Positions 10,940-23,469 of a DNA stretch of 64,000 bases are shown here, piece after piece; positions within the stretch are counted from its first letter, which is position 1, and each line of letters opens with the position of its first letter. Source of the DNA: Odontocerum albicorne (lineage: Eukaryota > Arthropoda > Insecta > Trichoptera > Odontoceridae); the NCBI GenBank assembly GCA_949825065.1, contig OX463854.1, positions 12,003,112 to 12,067,111 on the forward strand. The letters run 5' to 3'. The position numbers and the translations under genes are program-made. The notes under the pieces are model-generated. The model had not been told where the DNA came from. It saw nothing but the letters and a program-made list of their open reading frames with translations, and searched no databases.

Positions 10940-11150
10940 GTTTTCGTTGTATTTAGTATAACCTGAAGGGTTTATTGCCATTTGTTATTTTATATCAATC
11001 AGAAATATGTTAAAAGATCGTATGTGGAGAACTTTATTGCTACTATTTGTCTTTTTGGGTATAATTGTAAATGAACACGAATTTCTTGAGCTAGAAATCA
11101 AACGTTCTATGAACTTGATCATGAATTTAGTACCAACGATAGTTAAAAGG
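10940..11150 (-). repeat. SINE-A copy
   Basis: Reverse orientation: TTCGTTGTATTTAGTATAAC, then CTGAAGGGTTTATTGCCATT, then CAGAAATATGTTAAAAGATC. These match the SINE-A 3' body. The head region (about 11090-11150) is badly eroded. Confidence 0.6.
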
Positions 11151-11761
11151 GGTAGTTTATTTGTAGGCTTGTGTATTATTTAACCCAAAATTTAATTTTG
11201 AAACACTTGAAAATATTAAATTGAATGTATGAAGAAAATCAGAAATCCATATTCCATTTATTGCCTCTAAAATATGATTCATTAAGGGGAAAATATTTTA
11301 ATACGTAACTTGTTTAAAAATATGTTGATGAAGAATAAAAAAAGCAAAGTGAATGTTGTGAATTTAATTAAATTATTTTGGAGTGACATTTCTGAATATA
11401 AACGCCGAGTTAATTTCTTACTGTCAACATTTCGAATCAAGTGTTCAGGCGTTAGATACACATGACAAGCAAATAAACATAAATTGAATTTTTAAGAGGA
11501 TAGATTTTTTTCAAGAATTGAGAAAAAGTCACGTAACTTATTTTTATTCTAACAGCTAAATAACTTTTTTTTTAAATACGATTTTTTTATATAACGGTTA
11601 AGATATTGTATAATGTAGAGTTAATTATTTAACCACGGCCAGTTGATAAAAAGTTTGTTTTCTAAACGGGGTCAGATTCCGATTGTACTAAATAAAGCTT
11701 CCACACTGTTTGTTTCACATATTTAACATCTTTCCGGTTATTTTGTACTGTTATACCTATA

Positions 11762-11860
11762 CAGTAGTCTGCGATGTCTGCGAGGGATAGGTTCCCCGCG
11801 GATGGGGAAATCCGCGAAAATGGCGAAACACTTCTAAAAATATTTTTTACACACACCACT
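11762..11860. mobile_element. Solo pogo/Tigger-like terminal repeat
   Basis: A TA (11760-11761) is followed by CAGTAGTCTGCGATGTCTGC, then GATAGGTTCCCCGCGG and AAATCCGCGAAAATGGCG. Pogo/Tigger elements typically begin CAGT.GTCC with GCGAATA/CCGCG-rich subterminal sequence, and insert at TA. I did not find the opposite end nearby, so this is a solo end or a badly truncated copy. Confidence 0.45.
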
Positions 11861-12904
11861 CGTGTTACTTTTGGAGTTTGACGTGCAATAGCAAAACTGA
11901 CACGGTATATGTATCTTTTTCTGAGTACCACGAATATGCTATTTGTTCTGTCCATACACGAATGGATTTTTTTCTTAGTTTTTCTAACTTAGTTATGATT
12001 TTTTAGCTTTGCACATATAACAAGTACTTTATGATGCTTATTTGCAGTTTCTGAGTCACCAGCGTCACTAGAGTTGGGTTTTAGAGACATTATTACGGTA
12101 AATAACGATTATTTGAACATAAACACAGATATAACAGGAATGGTGTGACCAGAGATGAAGCGGGATTTGAGGGACTTGTGATGAACGATTAAATATTTGG
12201 CAAGCCTGTCTGTATCGTTGGTGGCAATGATTTGGCGGGTGATTTACAAAAAAAAAACACAAGAGAGGTCAACCGCAGATAAGTGAAACCATGAATAAAA
12301 ATCCCATGGAAACGGGGGACTATTATGTATTCTCAACAATAGATGTGCTATTTTAATACATCAAAGGAATTAAAACAGAAAAAAGCATAAAGACAAACTT
12401 TTATATTGAAATAATCTAAAAAGATTTTGTAAGTCAATGAAATTCCGATCAAAGGAAATGAACGATTAAAGTAAAGATATAAAAAAGGTGAGAGACATGG
12501 AAATAGCTACTGTTCTCGGTGAAGTTTTTGGGCAACCCCACCTTTGGTAAAGAAAGCTGTGAAAACCGGTTAAGAGAGAAAAGTAATAAAAAGTGCATAG
12601 TCCGCCCTCTTCGGTAGATGCCAAAAGCAAACTAATTTTCGGAGGGTGAAACTTTGTGTTTTGTTAAGGGGTGAAAAAGTTTTGGAAGGGTAGAAGGAAG
12701 AAATTCTTAAGTGGTGTCACAATAGAGAAAGAGAAGTGTGCTCTGGGGAGAGGAAGTATTTTAAACCCTTACATTACAGCTGTATCAACAGAACGATTTG
12801 TATATTCATTTATTATTTTATGTCTAATTGTATGTACAAAAATAGTTCATTAAAGTAAATTAAACAGAACAGTTATATAAAATTGCGATATGTGTACAAA
12901 TAAC
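11861..12904. other. Intergenic sequence, slightly less AT-rich
   Basis: No coding unit recognised. Short open frames (12068-12262 minus, 12671-12853 plus) lack protein-like composition. Confidence 0.55.
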
Positions 12905-13150
12905 ATTAATCAAAGGAACATTTGTGTAGCGCCATTTAGAGAGCAAACTCTCTTTAAGAAGGCTCTAACTCCAATTCGAACGAATTGACAATAAAAATAC
13001 TGTATCTCAAAAAATATAATAAGTTGAGCGTAAGAATAAAAATAAACCATAACGCTATTTGCTTTATGGAGAAGGTATGAAAGACAGATTTTGACATCTT
13101 TCTATACACGCTCACAGCTTTTGAGCCTACGGATACGGATCTATCCCCAT
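12905..13150. repeat. Dispersed repeat, family E
   Basis: GTAGCGCCATTTAGAGAGCA followed by a CTTTAAGAAGG phrase returns as TATAGCGCCATTTATAAAGC...CCTTAAAGGTGG at 23470. The following portion has relatives near 45270 and 63450. There is no coding capacity; it may be the 3' part of a retroposon. Confidence 0.4.
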
Positions 13151-13159
13151 ATACCTTCT

Positions 13160-13400
13160 TTTTTTCTATAATTCTCACATTTTTCTTAGTTAAAATTTAT
13201 CCAACCATCTCCTTTCTCTGTTTCTGGGATCAGCCTCTTCCACGTACTATACATATTTATTTCAGATGTATTTGTTTTGTTAATATTTATCGATTTTTTC
13301 TCCTAATGTAGCCAAACCATCTTAACATTATTTTCTCAATTATTTTTAGAAAATCCTTAACTAATTAAACAGCTATCTTTCTAAATTGTCATATCTTAGA
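13160..13400 (-). repeat. LINE C-terminal fragment
   Basis: On the minus strand the phrase MLRWFGYIRR is legible, followed by TKQIH and a basic R/G-rich stretch. MLRWFGHxxR is the landmark of the C-terminal region of this LINE type. Frames are broken on both sides. Confidence 0.6.
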
Positions 13401-13901
13401 ATATTTTAATAATGGACATATATGAAATAGTATACGCTAGTGTAATGTGATGTCCACTTCATAGGATCTCGATAGTCCTTATTCACATGGGAACATCGGC
13501 GTACTCAGTTGCCTAGTCCGTAGTTGATATTTTGAGTATATTAAATTGACTCGCCCCGGGACTAGCTATCTAGTGAAATACTACGGAGTTAAACAATTTT
13601 TTGTTGATTACAAACATATAAAGAATAGTGAATGTAAAATATTGAAGTAATGTAGGGAAAAACGTTAAAAAACAAAATTTATTCTCAACTCGAACCAATG
13701 AGGTAATAAAATTGATTTAAAATTGATACTATTTTAAAAAATATTCCACCACATACTGATATTTTAAGCATACAGTTTATAGATCGATTGTTAATATTTT
13801 GATGCTTAATCAGTTGAAACTTTGAATTATCTAAAATTATAATTTTTTAGACTTAGCATCAAATCAAATATTTTCGAACGCAATTATATTTAATATATAT
13901 A

Positions 13902-15189
13902 TTAGGTCCTTACATATGAAATTGGCGTTTTGTTTGGGAGGAACATAAAGTTGATTTTTTTTTAATATAATATATTTATTTAATCAAAGTATGTACCATT
14001 GCTATCTATGCACTTTGGCCATCTCATAGGTAGTTCATCAATCCCTTTACTAAAAAAACCATTCGGACGGGAATCAATAAAATCTTTGAAGTCGGTTTGG
14101 ACTGCCCCATCGGAGTTGAATTTTTTCCCTTGCAAGAAGTTATCCAAATTTCGAAAAAAAATAGTAATCTGTTGGGGCAAGGTCCGGAGAGTACGGTGGA
14201 TGTCTTAGACATTCCAATTGAAGCTCTTCTAATTTGGTAGCCGTCTGTTGTGCAGTGTGTGGTCTAGCGTTATCATGAAGCAGCAGTGGCCTAGAGCGAT
14301 TAACCAGCCTCGGTTGTTTAGCAGCTAGCTTTTCCATCATGGTTTGCAGTTGCTGACAATAGACATCTGCCGTAATCGTCTGGCCAGATTTAAGAAAGCT
14401 GTAGTGAACGACACCAGCACTAGTCCACCAAACGCTCACAAGTAACTTTTTTGGAGTCAATTTTCGCTTGGGGCATGGTTTGGCTGGTTCGGCAGGGTTC
14501 AGCCATTGCGATGAGCGCTTCCGATTATCATACAGGATCCACTTTTCATCACAGGTAATGATTCGATTCAAAATCCCTTCATTATTGTGCCGGTTGAGTA
14601 ATGCAACGCAGCAGTCAACGCGCGTTTGTTGATTTGCTTCACTCAATTCGTGAGGTACCCACCTTTCAAGCTTTTTCACCTTCCCAATTTGCTTCAAGTG
14701 GATTAAAACAGTTTTATCACTAACACCGCAGCCTGCAGCTAACTCGGACGTGGTTTGCGATGGATCCGCTTCCACAATAGCCTTCAATTCTTCATTATCA
14801 ACTTTGGTCTCCGGCCGTCCACGGGGCTTTTTCTGCAGGTCGAAATTTCCAGAACGAAAACGTTGGAACCAAAAACGCACTGTGTTTTCTTTTGCGGCAC
14901 CGTCGCCATACACATCATTAATCCTTTGAGCCGTTTCTGCAGCACTGGTGCCACGGTGGAACTCGTACTCGTAAATAACGCGATATTTCAAGTTTTCCAT
15001 TTTGTAAACTGAGTGACGCAAAGAAAAAAAACAATTGAGGAAAAAACAAATGAATTATAATTTTCAAAACACAAATACTTGAGTAAATAGCTGTATAAAT
15101 TTTAATTTGGAATTCCTAACCAAAGAGAAGATATTTGAGATCAAAGTTGCCAGTACGGCAAAACGCCAATTTCATATGTAAGGACCTAA
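13902..15189 (-). mobile_element. Near-complete cecropia-type mariner, 1288 bp
   Basis: Both ends are present. The left starts TTAGGTCCTTACATATGAAA and the right, reverse-complemented, is identical through ATTGGCGTTTTG (about 31 bp). TA target duplications sit at 13900-13901 and 15190-15191. Length is normal for mariner. The single long transposase frame has one break. The transposase frame, TIR identity and clean TA flanks suggest it is the youngest mariner in the window. Confidence 0.93.
13980..15000 (-). pseudogene. Mariner (cecropia-type) transposase with one frameshift
   Basis: The chosen start is the MENLKY methionine at 15000; the seven upstream codons are non-conserved. Residues 1-60 form the first HTH (VRFWFQRFRSGNFDL at 41-55), 60-110 the second HTH, and WVPHEL lies at 114-119. 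Catalytic aspartates are D151 (TCDEKW), D243 (LLHDNARPH) and D278 (SPDLAPTDYYFF), giving exactly 34 residues between the last two: DD34D. The frame then breaks in a run of eight T (about 14157-14164 on the plus strand); the continuation NLDNFLQGK...CIDSNGTYFD is in another frame and ends at 13980. One extra T explains the break. All key residues remain, so the damage may be very recent or a sequencing/assembly error. Confidence 0.92.
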
Positions 15190-15591
15190 TATATGCATTT
15201 CCATTTGCTATCAAGTACTTTTCCTCATTCCTGCATTTATTAAAAATAAACCAATAATTGACATGGTGCAATATTATTTTCTTATTTATCCGAGTTAAGA
15301 CTTACTTTGAAAACTTTCATATTGAAAATTGATATACTCGTATTTTGTATAATACCCTCCCTCTATTACACCCTTCGATGTTTTGCATCAATTACTGGTC
15401 ACCTTGTATATATATTTTTTGGTGAAATATATAATTGGAATAAACTTCTATTGTTTTGAATTTCTATCATTAATTTTTTATTTGATCGAAAACAGCATTT
15501 TAACCACGCTAGCTAATTTATTGTTTTCGAGTATAAAACTTGAAATTAAACTACAATATGATTTAAATATCAGACACTGGCATAATAACTA

Positions 15592-16096
15592 TTGGGTGTT
15601 AACATAAAAGATGTGTCCGTTTTTTTCCAATTTAAAAATGAGCACCAAAAGTAAAACAAAATGGTAAATGTTATGCGTCATTAGAAAGAAAATTTTCTGC
15701 TCTACAAGATATTGTGTTTGCATTTACGTTACATATATTATTTTATTTGATTACAAGCCTTCAACATGAAATGTCAAGTAGACGAAAGTGAGCATTTTCG
15801 ACACCTCCTTCTGTTCGCGTCCAATCGAGGAAATAAAACTGCCAAAGCTGCTCGCGATATTTGCGAAGTGTACGGTGAAGATGCTATGAATGAAAGGACA
15901 GCTCGTCGATGATTTTTGCGTTTCAAAGACGGTAATTTCGACCTGAAAGACATGGAGCGTTCCGGACGACCGGTGGACTTCGATGAGGACCGCTTAAACT
16001 ATATTATTGACGTAAAACATTTACCATTTTGTTTTACTTTTGGTGCTCATTTTTAAATTGAAAAAAAAAACGGACACAACTTATGTTAACACTTAA
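15592..16096 (+). mobile_element. Internally deleted long-TIR mariner, 505 bp
   Basis: TA flanks (15590-15591, 16097-16098) enclose arms of about 86 bp. The left begins TTGGGTGTTAACATAA and the right, reverse-complemented, TTAAGTGTTAACATAA. Both run through AATGAGCACCAAAAGTAAAA to a G(C/T)GTC-type end. Between the arms only the 5' third of the transposase survives, fused directly to the 3' arm at about 16010. Mariner arms are usually 20-40 bp, so this length is notable. It is the same family as 6182-6767. Confidence 0.88.
15776..16010 (+). pseudogene. Mariner transposase N-terminus, truncated by internal deletion
   Basis: It starts MKCQVDESEHFRHLLLF, continues through GNKTAKAARDICEVYGEDAM and an in-frame stop (TGA replacing Trp in the RRWFLRF motif), then FKDGNFDLKDMERSGRP. 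The reading frame ends where the internal deletion joins the right inverted repeat. Only the first HTH and linker survive; no catalytic residue is present. It is better preserved than the paralogue at 6182-6600 (for example it keeps SGRP). Confidence 0.8.
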
Positions 16097-16879
16097 TACT
16101 ATTATTATAAATCGTGTTTTTATACTTATATGGTAAATTAAAATATTAGTTTGACCGATTTCAATTTAACTATCATCTGCAAAGGACGTCAAGGTTTAAT
16201 TGTGTTCTTTGAAAATGACAGCAGTATTAAAGCCAACCAGACTATAATTATAATAAAAAAAACCCTGTTAGTGGAAAAAAATGTTAAAATTAATAATAGT
16301 TTCAAATATGAAATTCCATAATATTTCTGCCTAAAAAAATTAAAAAACACTGGTATATGTAATCTGTAAGGAAATTTGACTTTAATTCTCAATTGAAAAA
16401 AAAAATGGTCTGAATAGAACTTTACACAATCTGGGCTGTTGCCATGACGGATTTTTTTTTGCTTAATGGTTGACCCACCGGCAACACGATACGTCTGGCA
16501 GCCATGTACGAGTATGTACAAAGGCTATGAACGTAAAGACCGGAAACTTCGCCAAGCCACGAAATTTTAATATTTTAGTGACAAGGGGATATAATCCTGG
16601 AGTCAACATACATATTAGCTTGTAGAGGCCCGTTGATAGCGGTAGTCCGCGTGTGCATGAATTACATACATCTAAAATGCCGCTTAAACACTTAGTTGTT
16701 CTAAAAAAATAAATACTGAATAATTGTCGATAAAATCATGTCTATTTAACTTGTTAACATTAACTTTTTTTAAATAGCTATCATAAATTTTGGTACGCTA
16801 TGTTTTTTGTTGTATTGTTTGAACACGTTAACGCAAAATGAATAATTAATTATTGTATTACAGATTATATATTGTATTG

Positions 16880-17095
16880 TATCACACTTTCGTTGTATAC
16901 AGTACAACCTGACGGTTTTTTTTTGCCATTTGGGCATTTCTTCAATATTATAAAATATGCTAAAGAGGTCTTAAGAAAAAACCGGACTAGAGAACTTTGA
17001 AGAGTAAATCTTTGTTCCGACGGGAATCAAAACGCTAATCCCGAATTCGAAAACAGGCATTTTACCAATTACACCATCAAGGTAGGTCACAATCA
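16880..17095 (-). repeat. SINE-A copy with tRNA-like head
   Basis: On the minus strand: head (CTTGATGGTGTAATTGGTAA as A-box region, GATTCCCG as B-box remnant) at about 17040-17095, then GTTCTCTAGTCCGG, TTAAGACCTC, AATGGCAAAAAAAAACC, and the terminal GGTTGTACTGTATACAACG. This order defines SINE-A, seen best at 31619-31915. Confidence 0.75.
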
Positions 17096-19494
17096 CACAT
17101 GTTATTTAAGTAAGTATATACATAAAATGTTTAAATAGAGAAGCTTTATCAGTATTGTAAATTTTATTATAAGTATATTTACTAAAAAATAATTTTGTAA
17201 TTTCACATTGATCCCTACTATACGTTTATGTACCTTACATTACGAGTATCTCTTCCAGTGAAATTGCCCCTTTTTTGTTATATTAATGCTTTAGTCCATA
17301 TTGCGTCATGTTTCATTGGAAGATTATGTGGTCTATTGACCCAAAAAAATACAAAGATAATGCTGAAACTTTTTATAGATTTTTTTAATAAGCATTAATT
17401 CGTATCATACAATTTAAGAGTAAGTTGCAGAGTTTGTTTAATGTACAAACTGATTGCACGTATTTGTCTTGAAAGTAATCATTACCTTTCCTGTAATTTT
17501 CAAAATATGTATTTTTATAAGTTACAGTAATTGAAATATATTGAGATAATGATAATATTAGTATATTTACAATTATCTAGTTTATTTAAATAAATTAGGA
17601 GATAATATATAAATCATTTTTATGAATTCGACAATATATAATTCCGCTTGTTTATCAAAAACATGTCTTTTAGATTCATTAATTTAAAGTCGATATAAGA
17701 ATATTAATTTATGAAAGTTTAATAATTTAAATTTGACAAATTTATGTTATATTTTAACTAATTCTTAATTTTAATCACTAGAAATAATTGTTAATTTATT
17801 ATTTATGGTTTAAGAGAAAAGAGTATAATGCGGTTGACTCTAGATTTCGCAGTCTACGTATACCGCATACATTTCACTTTTAGAAGTGAGGTTTAGCTTT
17901 TATTTTGCCCTTCCTGGCCACCACCGCGCTAATGGAGTGTTAGGCACTTTCATCCAAAAATAAGGTTTCCTGTCTTGACATATTATAGGCTTTGGTATGA
18001 ATACGGCGCCCTTAAGCAATATCCCAGTAATTGAATCGATTACAAGCAACTTGATATTTTATTAATCTAACCACTAGCATATTAAGTAGATCTTCGGAGT
18101 TTACTCCCATTTGTTTTTATTAATAGGTTCATGTCAAAGATAATTCCGATGGATCAAGTTATGTTTATTGGACAGAGAAAAGTTATAAATATGGTGAGAG
18201 ATAGTCCAAGAAATATATATTTTTTACAATAATTTTTTTTCGCAGAAACATCTTATTGTCCAACAATATCGTATGATAAAACTGGAGCTACGTTAAAAGA
18301 GGTAGTAGGTAGTATGAATAAAAGATAGAGAGAGTACTTTGAAAAAAGGTATGGAAGTATGACAAGTGATAATAATCCAAGATATACGATTTTAAATGGT
18401 TTAAGAGCTTTTTTAACGTTTCTAAACTGTCATAACTGTTATAAGATATTAAATTATAAAACGCAGCTTGAGAAAAAAAAACAATAAATGTAAGTATGTA
18501 TGCATTTTCAAGAACGATGGAAAAAAAATAAGTATTTTAATCTCTTCCCACCTGAATTAATTCTAAGGTTTTAAAATATATATTCTTGCTTGTGAGTGTG
18601 TTATTTATACTAAATGCCACATCATTTCGTATTATATTTAGATATATGACGCTCATAACGTTCAACGTCGATAATACAGTATCTTACGGTGCATTTGTTA
18701 TCAGAAAACAGAAATATACCACAAAGTAGTTTACAAAGTGCATAATATGATCTTTGTGCCCATTATAATGGACGCCAGACCTGAAGAGGTTAAAAATGTT
18801 ATACACTTGATTCATCCGCATATTTTAGGTGAACTTGTTAAGTTTAATTAATGCGGAACACAAGTGATACATGATTTGCTCCTTATATAGGGCATGACAA
18901 ACTTGGACACCACAGCATGTTTTGTGACAATACTGAACAAAATATATTTAGAACGTTGTGACATAGAGTATTGTCAATATGGTGAATACAAAATGTACCC
19001 GCATATCAACAGAACTATTTAAAACAATTCGATAATTTTTTTCTCGTTATATTTACTGTGGTACAATAAATAACCACTCTGCTTGTTTACTACTGGCTCT
19101 TTTTTTAAATTATTTTTGTAATGACGTTCATTGTACCGTTTATAAACTAATAAACTAGCAATGAACTGCGCTATTTTGTTACTCATAAAGTACTCGACGA
19201 ATCAGACGCTTATCTTATACTGTACATCGATATCGTGATAAGGATATTAACATTCCGGACCTTTTGTGGAAGCATGTGTGTGGCCGTGGCCCGACCTGGA
19301 TGGCGGCGTTTTGTGACATCCCTGACTGAATGGAATGGATACTTAACAATGATAATTTTGCAACTAAATTATTTTGAAAATAACGTGGGAGATCTAATAC
19401 CATGTATTTATTCAATTGGTAACAATACCGTCATAATCATCACCATCACACAATGCCCCTATTGGTGTAGGCAGAGATAAAAGATGTCCACTTC
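17096..19494. other. AT-rich intergenic sequence
   Basis: Nothing coding recognised. Contains one TACGAGTA site (17241) and short AT microsatellite-like tracts. The stretch 17880-18120 is less AT-rich but matches nothing I know. Confidence 0.55.
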
Positions 19495-19625
19495 ATTCTA
19501 TCCTGGTATATTTATTTATTAAACACTTCATTTTAAAAACAATCCGGTGGGCTTCTTGCCAGGCGGCAATATCTTCCAATTAATCAGACAAAAGTAAATA
19601 AAGGAAGTTACACGATTCAAATGAT
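19495..19625 (-). repeat. SINE-A 3' fragment
   Basis: TATTTATTTATTAAACACTT (tail), then a gap, then GGTGGGCTTCTTGCCAGGCG and GGCAATATCTTCC. These match the SINE-A 3' end in reverse; the head is missing. Confidence 0.5.
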
Positions 19626-20224
19626 TTATCTTTATGATATTTATGAACGCACGTGTATATGGTACATAATAATAGTAAAAGAGAGGTATTATCAATCAAT
19701 GGAAAAGGAAGGGATGGTGGAGGAGAAAAAATAGGAATGAAACGCGTTATTTTACTGACTAGAATTTAAGAGTTTTTTCAACCGCTTCTTAAAGCATGTT
19801 AAGGACGGAGTAAGTCTTGCTTTGGTTTGTAACTAGTTCCAGAGTGTCACTACAAGCATATTAAAGGACGACGTAAAGAAGAAGAGCGGTTAACTCGGAA
19901 AGCCAACAGATACATATATGTCATGTCCATATACCTTGTTGTAGCCATTTTTGCTGGCTCAAAAAATTATATTTATTTTTTTTACTTAATTTTTTTATTC
20001 GGGTTCATAATAACATTTTTGTGGCCGCGTTGTATCTAGTTGAGTTGTCCCTGTAACATAAAATGATCTTTTAACGACGAACCCTTTTAAATCAACTATC
20101 CCATAGCCCAAAACAACTGTTTTATTTTAAAAAGGGTTATTTAAAAAAAAAAACGACGTTATGGTCTGAACTTCAGAACAGAATTGAAAAAATCTCTTAT
20201 TTATAAAGTTGGTTTACGAAAAGA

Positions 20225-20640
20225 TCGTACATATGAGGTTCTCCAATCAATGGTTCTCAACTAGTGACGGTTTGATGGCTCTCAAACAAACAGTGGAAGA
20301 CTATTCATGGAGAAGAGCGAAAGGCTCTTGTTCGTTCCGCCGGGGATCTGCTTCAGAAACGGACGTCTTTCTCCTGCCTGCGACATAGTCTTTAGATGTG
20401 GGAACTATAACTAATCTTTCAAGCATACTGGATGGCTAACCGCATCATCATGGAATTCGCCGTCACGACGCCAAGATCAACAAGGGCCTGCGCCGTAGAA
20501 CGGAGCTAGTCAATAGGAAAGGTTCTATTCCGCGACGCCACTAAGGCTGAGGACGTGTTTACCAGTTGCATATGGTCCAAGCTTTAAAGGGTAACAGTTT
20601 TCAGCTTCTTAAATGGAATCCGTAAGCGTGTGAATTCTAG
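20225..20640. other. Unidentified GC-richer block
   Basis: This 400-bp block is clearly richer in G+C than its flanks and holds short open stretches on both strands. No frame stays open beyond about 35 codons and no motif is recognised. It may be a decayed transposon or an exon remnant. Confidence 0.35.
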
Positions 20641-21651
20641 GTAAAACTACGTGAAACTTGTTTCTTTTGAATTGTAAATTTCTTGTCACTTATTGTTATG
20701 TTTATTGTCTTATTTTCTTTGTTTGTAGATCAAATATAACTTCTTCGGAATAAATATTTTATTGTTAACATCTTATTACTATCATAAGAACCAATATTAT
20801 AGGTAAATTTTGACACGCCTCTCATAAAATAACTGAAATTACAGGGTAAACTTTTTCTGTTAAAGCTGACTCCGTATCAACCTTGCATGCTTTTCTATCA
20901 AACAATCTTTTACCTCTTTTATAATTTTATTCATTTGGTTAAAACACGTTTTTCTAGTTCTTCTTAGACTTTTGATTATTTTACTTTACTCAAACGCTGA
21001 AGAAATTTATTTTAAATAAATCGTGATAAGCCATCTAAATGGCGCTATATGAATTTTTATTAATTATTTTATTAGCCACGAAATATAAAATACACACCAA
21101 GATATTAATTATCGCTGATGTGGTTGAAAATATTTCACAAAAAACTAACATTCGTTCCCTTAAAGTTAATGTGATAAGCTCATTTCTCATTATTATTTAC
21201 CAGAAAATAAAACGTGCATCAAAACATTATTTTTGATGTGATTTAAAACATCCAACAAAACTTCTAACACTAATTTCGATAAACTGTGATCATTAATTCA
21301 CATTATTTTCAACTTCACAGTTCAGAAGCTATGACACAATAAATTGGCGTCTTCATTAAGTTAAATTGTCGCTTAAGGGGTTAAACGCGACAACGCTGTT
21401 CAATGATTCTTTGTACTCGACAAAGAGTGAGTCGGTGCACTCAGAATTAATGTTACCAGTATCAAGTCACTCGAAGTAATTGGATAATTTATGGGAATGA
21501 GTGAGTGGAAACACTCGAGTGAATAGGATGATGAAGCACTGCCTATTTCCACCGAGCAAGTATTAATTGTTTGATATCAGACGTAATATTCATTCTATCA
21601 GATCCGCCTTGGGCTGGATGGATCGATATTCATATACTACTATAGCTTGTA
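20641..21651. other. AT-rich intergenic sequence
   Basis: No gene recognised. A MITE-like short inverted repeat around GGCGCTATATG (21040) is complementary to the family E phrase TATAGCGCC. Confidence 0.5.
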
Positions 21652-22590
21652 TTAGGTTGTTCAGAAAATAATGTCTGATTTTAATATTTTATCATTTCGA
21701 AGGATTTTTTGCTGGGAAAAGTTGGTTAATTTATTTTGGTTTACATTTTGAAATTTGCTTTATTCATTTATGGAGGCATTTTCTTTTCATTTCTTTATTT
21801 TTTTCAGAAATGAGATTGAAGCAAACAGAGTAACTTGTATTTTTTTACGTGAATTTAAACTTGAAAATTATGCATCTCAAACAGTATTCAATGTTTATCA
21901 AACATGGAATGAATGAATCATTTCTCAACGAACAGTGAGCATTTAGTTCGAAAAGTTAAGGAACGGAGACGTAAGTCTTAAAGATGAAAAAGGTCGAGGA
22001 CGTCCTGCTACTGTTGAAAATGAGGAAATGAAAACTGTATTAAAAAAAACCACGCAACAAATGATACAGGGATCCCACAAAGATTGGATGTTAGTGTTGC
22101 TACAATTTCTGTACATTTGAAGCAAATTGGAAATGTGAAAAAGCTTGATGAGAGTTCTACATTAACTTAATGATATTAAAAAAAAAAGACTTCAAATTAT
22201 GATCTTCGTTATTGTTACGTAACCGTAATGACCCACTTCTGAATCACATTAATCTATAAAAAAAAATAACGAGTTGGGCTATGAAACATTACCTCATCCA
22301 CTTTACTCACCTAATCTATCGCCAACCGATTTTCAAGTACGTCGATAACTAACATATTTACATTAGAAAAATATCGATACCAGAGAAGCAGCAGCAAATG
22401 CCTCCATAGCATTTTTGGACCCTAATCCGCCTGAGTTTTGTTCTATAGCCATAATAAAGCTAGTAATTCGTTGTCAAAAATGTCAGGAATCAAATGGCTT
22501 ATACTTGAATTAATACGGTTTGTTTACTTTTAAGTGATGTTTGATTGAATTTTAAGGTTAAATCGATCATTATTCACGGAATAACCTACA
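21652..22590 (+). mobile_element. Internally deleted, decayed mariner
   Basis: The left end TTAGGTTGTTCAGAAAATAA follows TA (21650-21651). The right end, reverse-complemented, reads TAGGTTATTCCGTGAATAAT, a good partner with scattered changes. About 940 bp lies between the ends, shorter than the normal 1.3 kb, because the middle of the transposase is missing. The TTAGGT start suggests the cecropia/mellifera side of the family. Confidence 0.75.
21810..22500 (+). pseudogene. Mariner transposase remnant lacking the first catalytic region
   Basis: Readable in shifting frames: EANRVTCIFLREFKLENYAS, ISQRTVSIWFEKLRNGDVSL, GRGRPATVENEEMK, VATISVHLKQIGNVKKLDE. After a gap come LPHPLYSPNLSPTDF (region of the third Asp) and, near the end, IIKLVIRCQKCQESNGLY. 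The part with the DEKW and HDNA aspartates is gone, about 250-300 bp. Numerous stops. The plus-strand assignment comes from motif order; the minus-strand open frame at 21943-22125 is a shadow. Confidence 0.75.
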
Positions 22591-23009
22591 TAATTACTGA
22601 AATAAAGGAATGATTATTTTAAATAAAAAGTGGTTCGTTTATAGTTTTTTTCCATCAAAACATTTATTACCATAATTAGAAATACGTGACATCCCTATGG
22701 GTGTACGCAAAGACTGCTTCCGATTATTTTGCCAAACGTCTTGGAAGTTTAATTTACTAGCCATCGAAACTTTGGGTTTGATCTTTAGAGAATGTGTGTT
22801 GTTGAAGTGCAACAGTTTGCACTCAACAAATCAATACATTCATAGGTGTCTTCTATTTAAAAGATAGGTGCCATTCAAATTCAATCACAAGTCATAGAGA
22901 TAAAGAGAACAACCTATCGTAAGCGGAGAAAACAGATTTTCACTTTTTTCTATTGAGATTTTTTTTTACTTTTTCCACTTCATATCATACCTTGCATAGT
23001 ATCATATTT

Positions 23010-23110
23010 TATATAAATTTCGTTATATACTTTACAGCCTGTTGGGTTTATTGCCATTTGACAATCCCTTAAAACTATCCATATAGATATTCGATTCCCT
23101 CTCTGTTCTA
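23010..23110 (-). repeat. SINE-A 3' fragment
   Basis: TTTCGTTATATACTTTACAG, then GGGTTTATTGCCATTTGACA match the reverse of the SINE-A 3' body. The rest is not recognisable. Confidence 0.5.
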
Positions 23111-23469
23111 GAATCTTCTCCTTTTAATTTATATATCGTATTTTTTCCAAAGCAATCCACCCGCACAAGCATGATTTGCTTGACATCAAAGTTACTAATG
23201 TAATTATATGTAATGAAAGAAGTCAATGTAATGAAAGAAATTAAAAAAAATAACAATTTTAGACAATTTAAAGCTTCACATTATTTAACTATAAAAATTT
23301 ACCCATCAATATATGCATAAATTAAAAAGTTATTCGATGAAAGAAGATTTTTTTTGTTTTAGCCCAAGTGTAACCTATTTTACATGTAATTTTCTATGAA
23401 AACTTTACTGATCTAGATGTACGAGTAGTTATGTTTAATATACTTAAGAAGACATAAATAAAGTTATAA

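Noticed and set aside
13999..14208. Plus-strand open frames across the mariner
   Set aside because: Antisense or off-frame shadows of the transposase on the minus strand.
14966..14973. TACTCGTA inside the mariner transposase as another scar
   Set aside because: It is explained by the conserved codons of YEYEF in a working reading frame, so I left it out of the count of 29.
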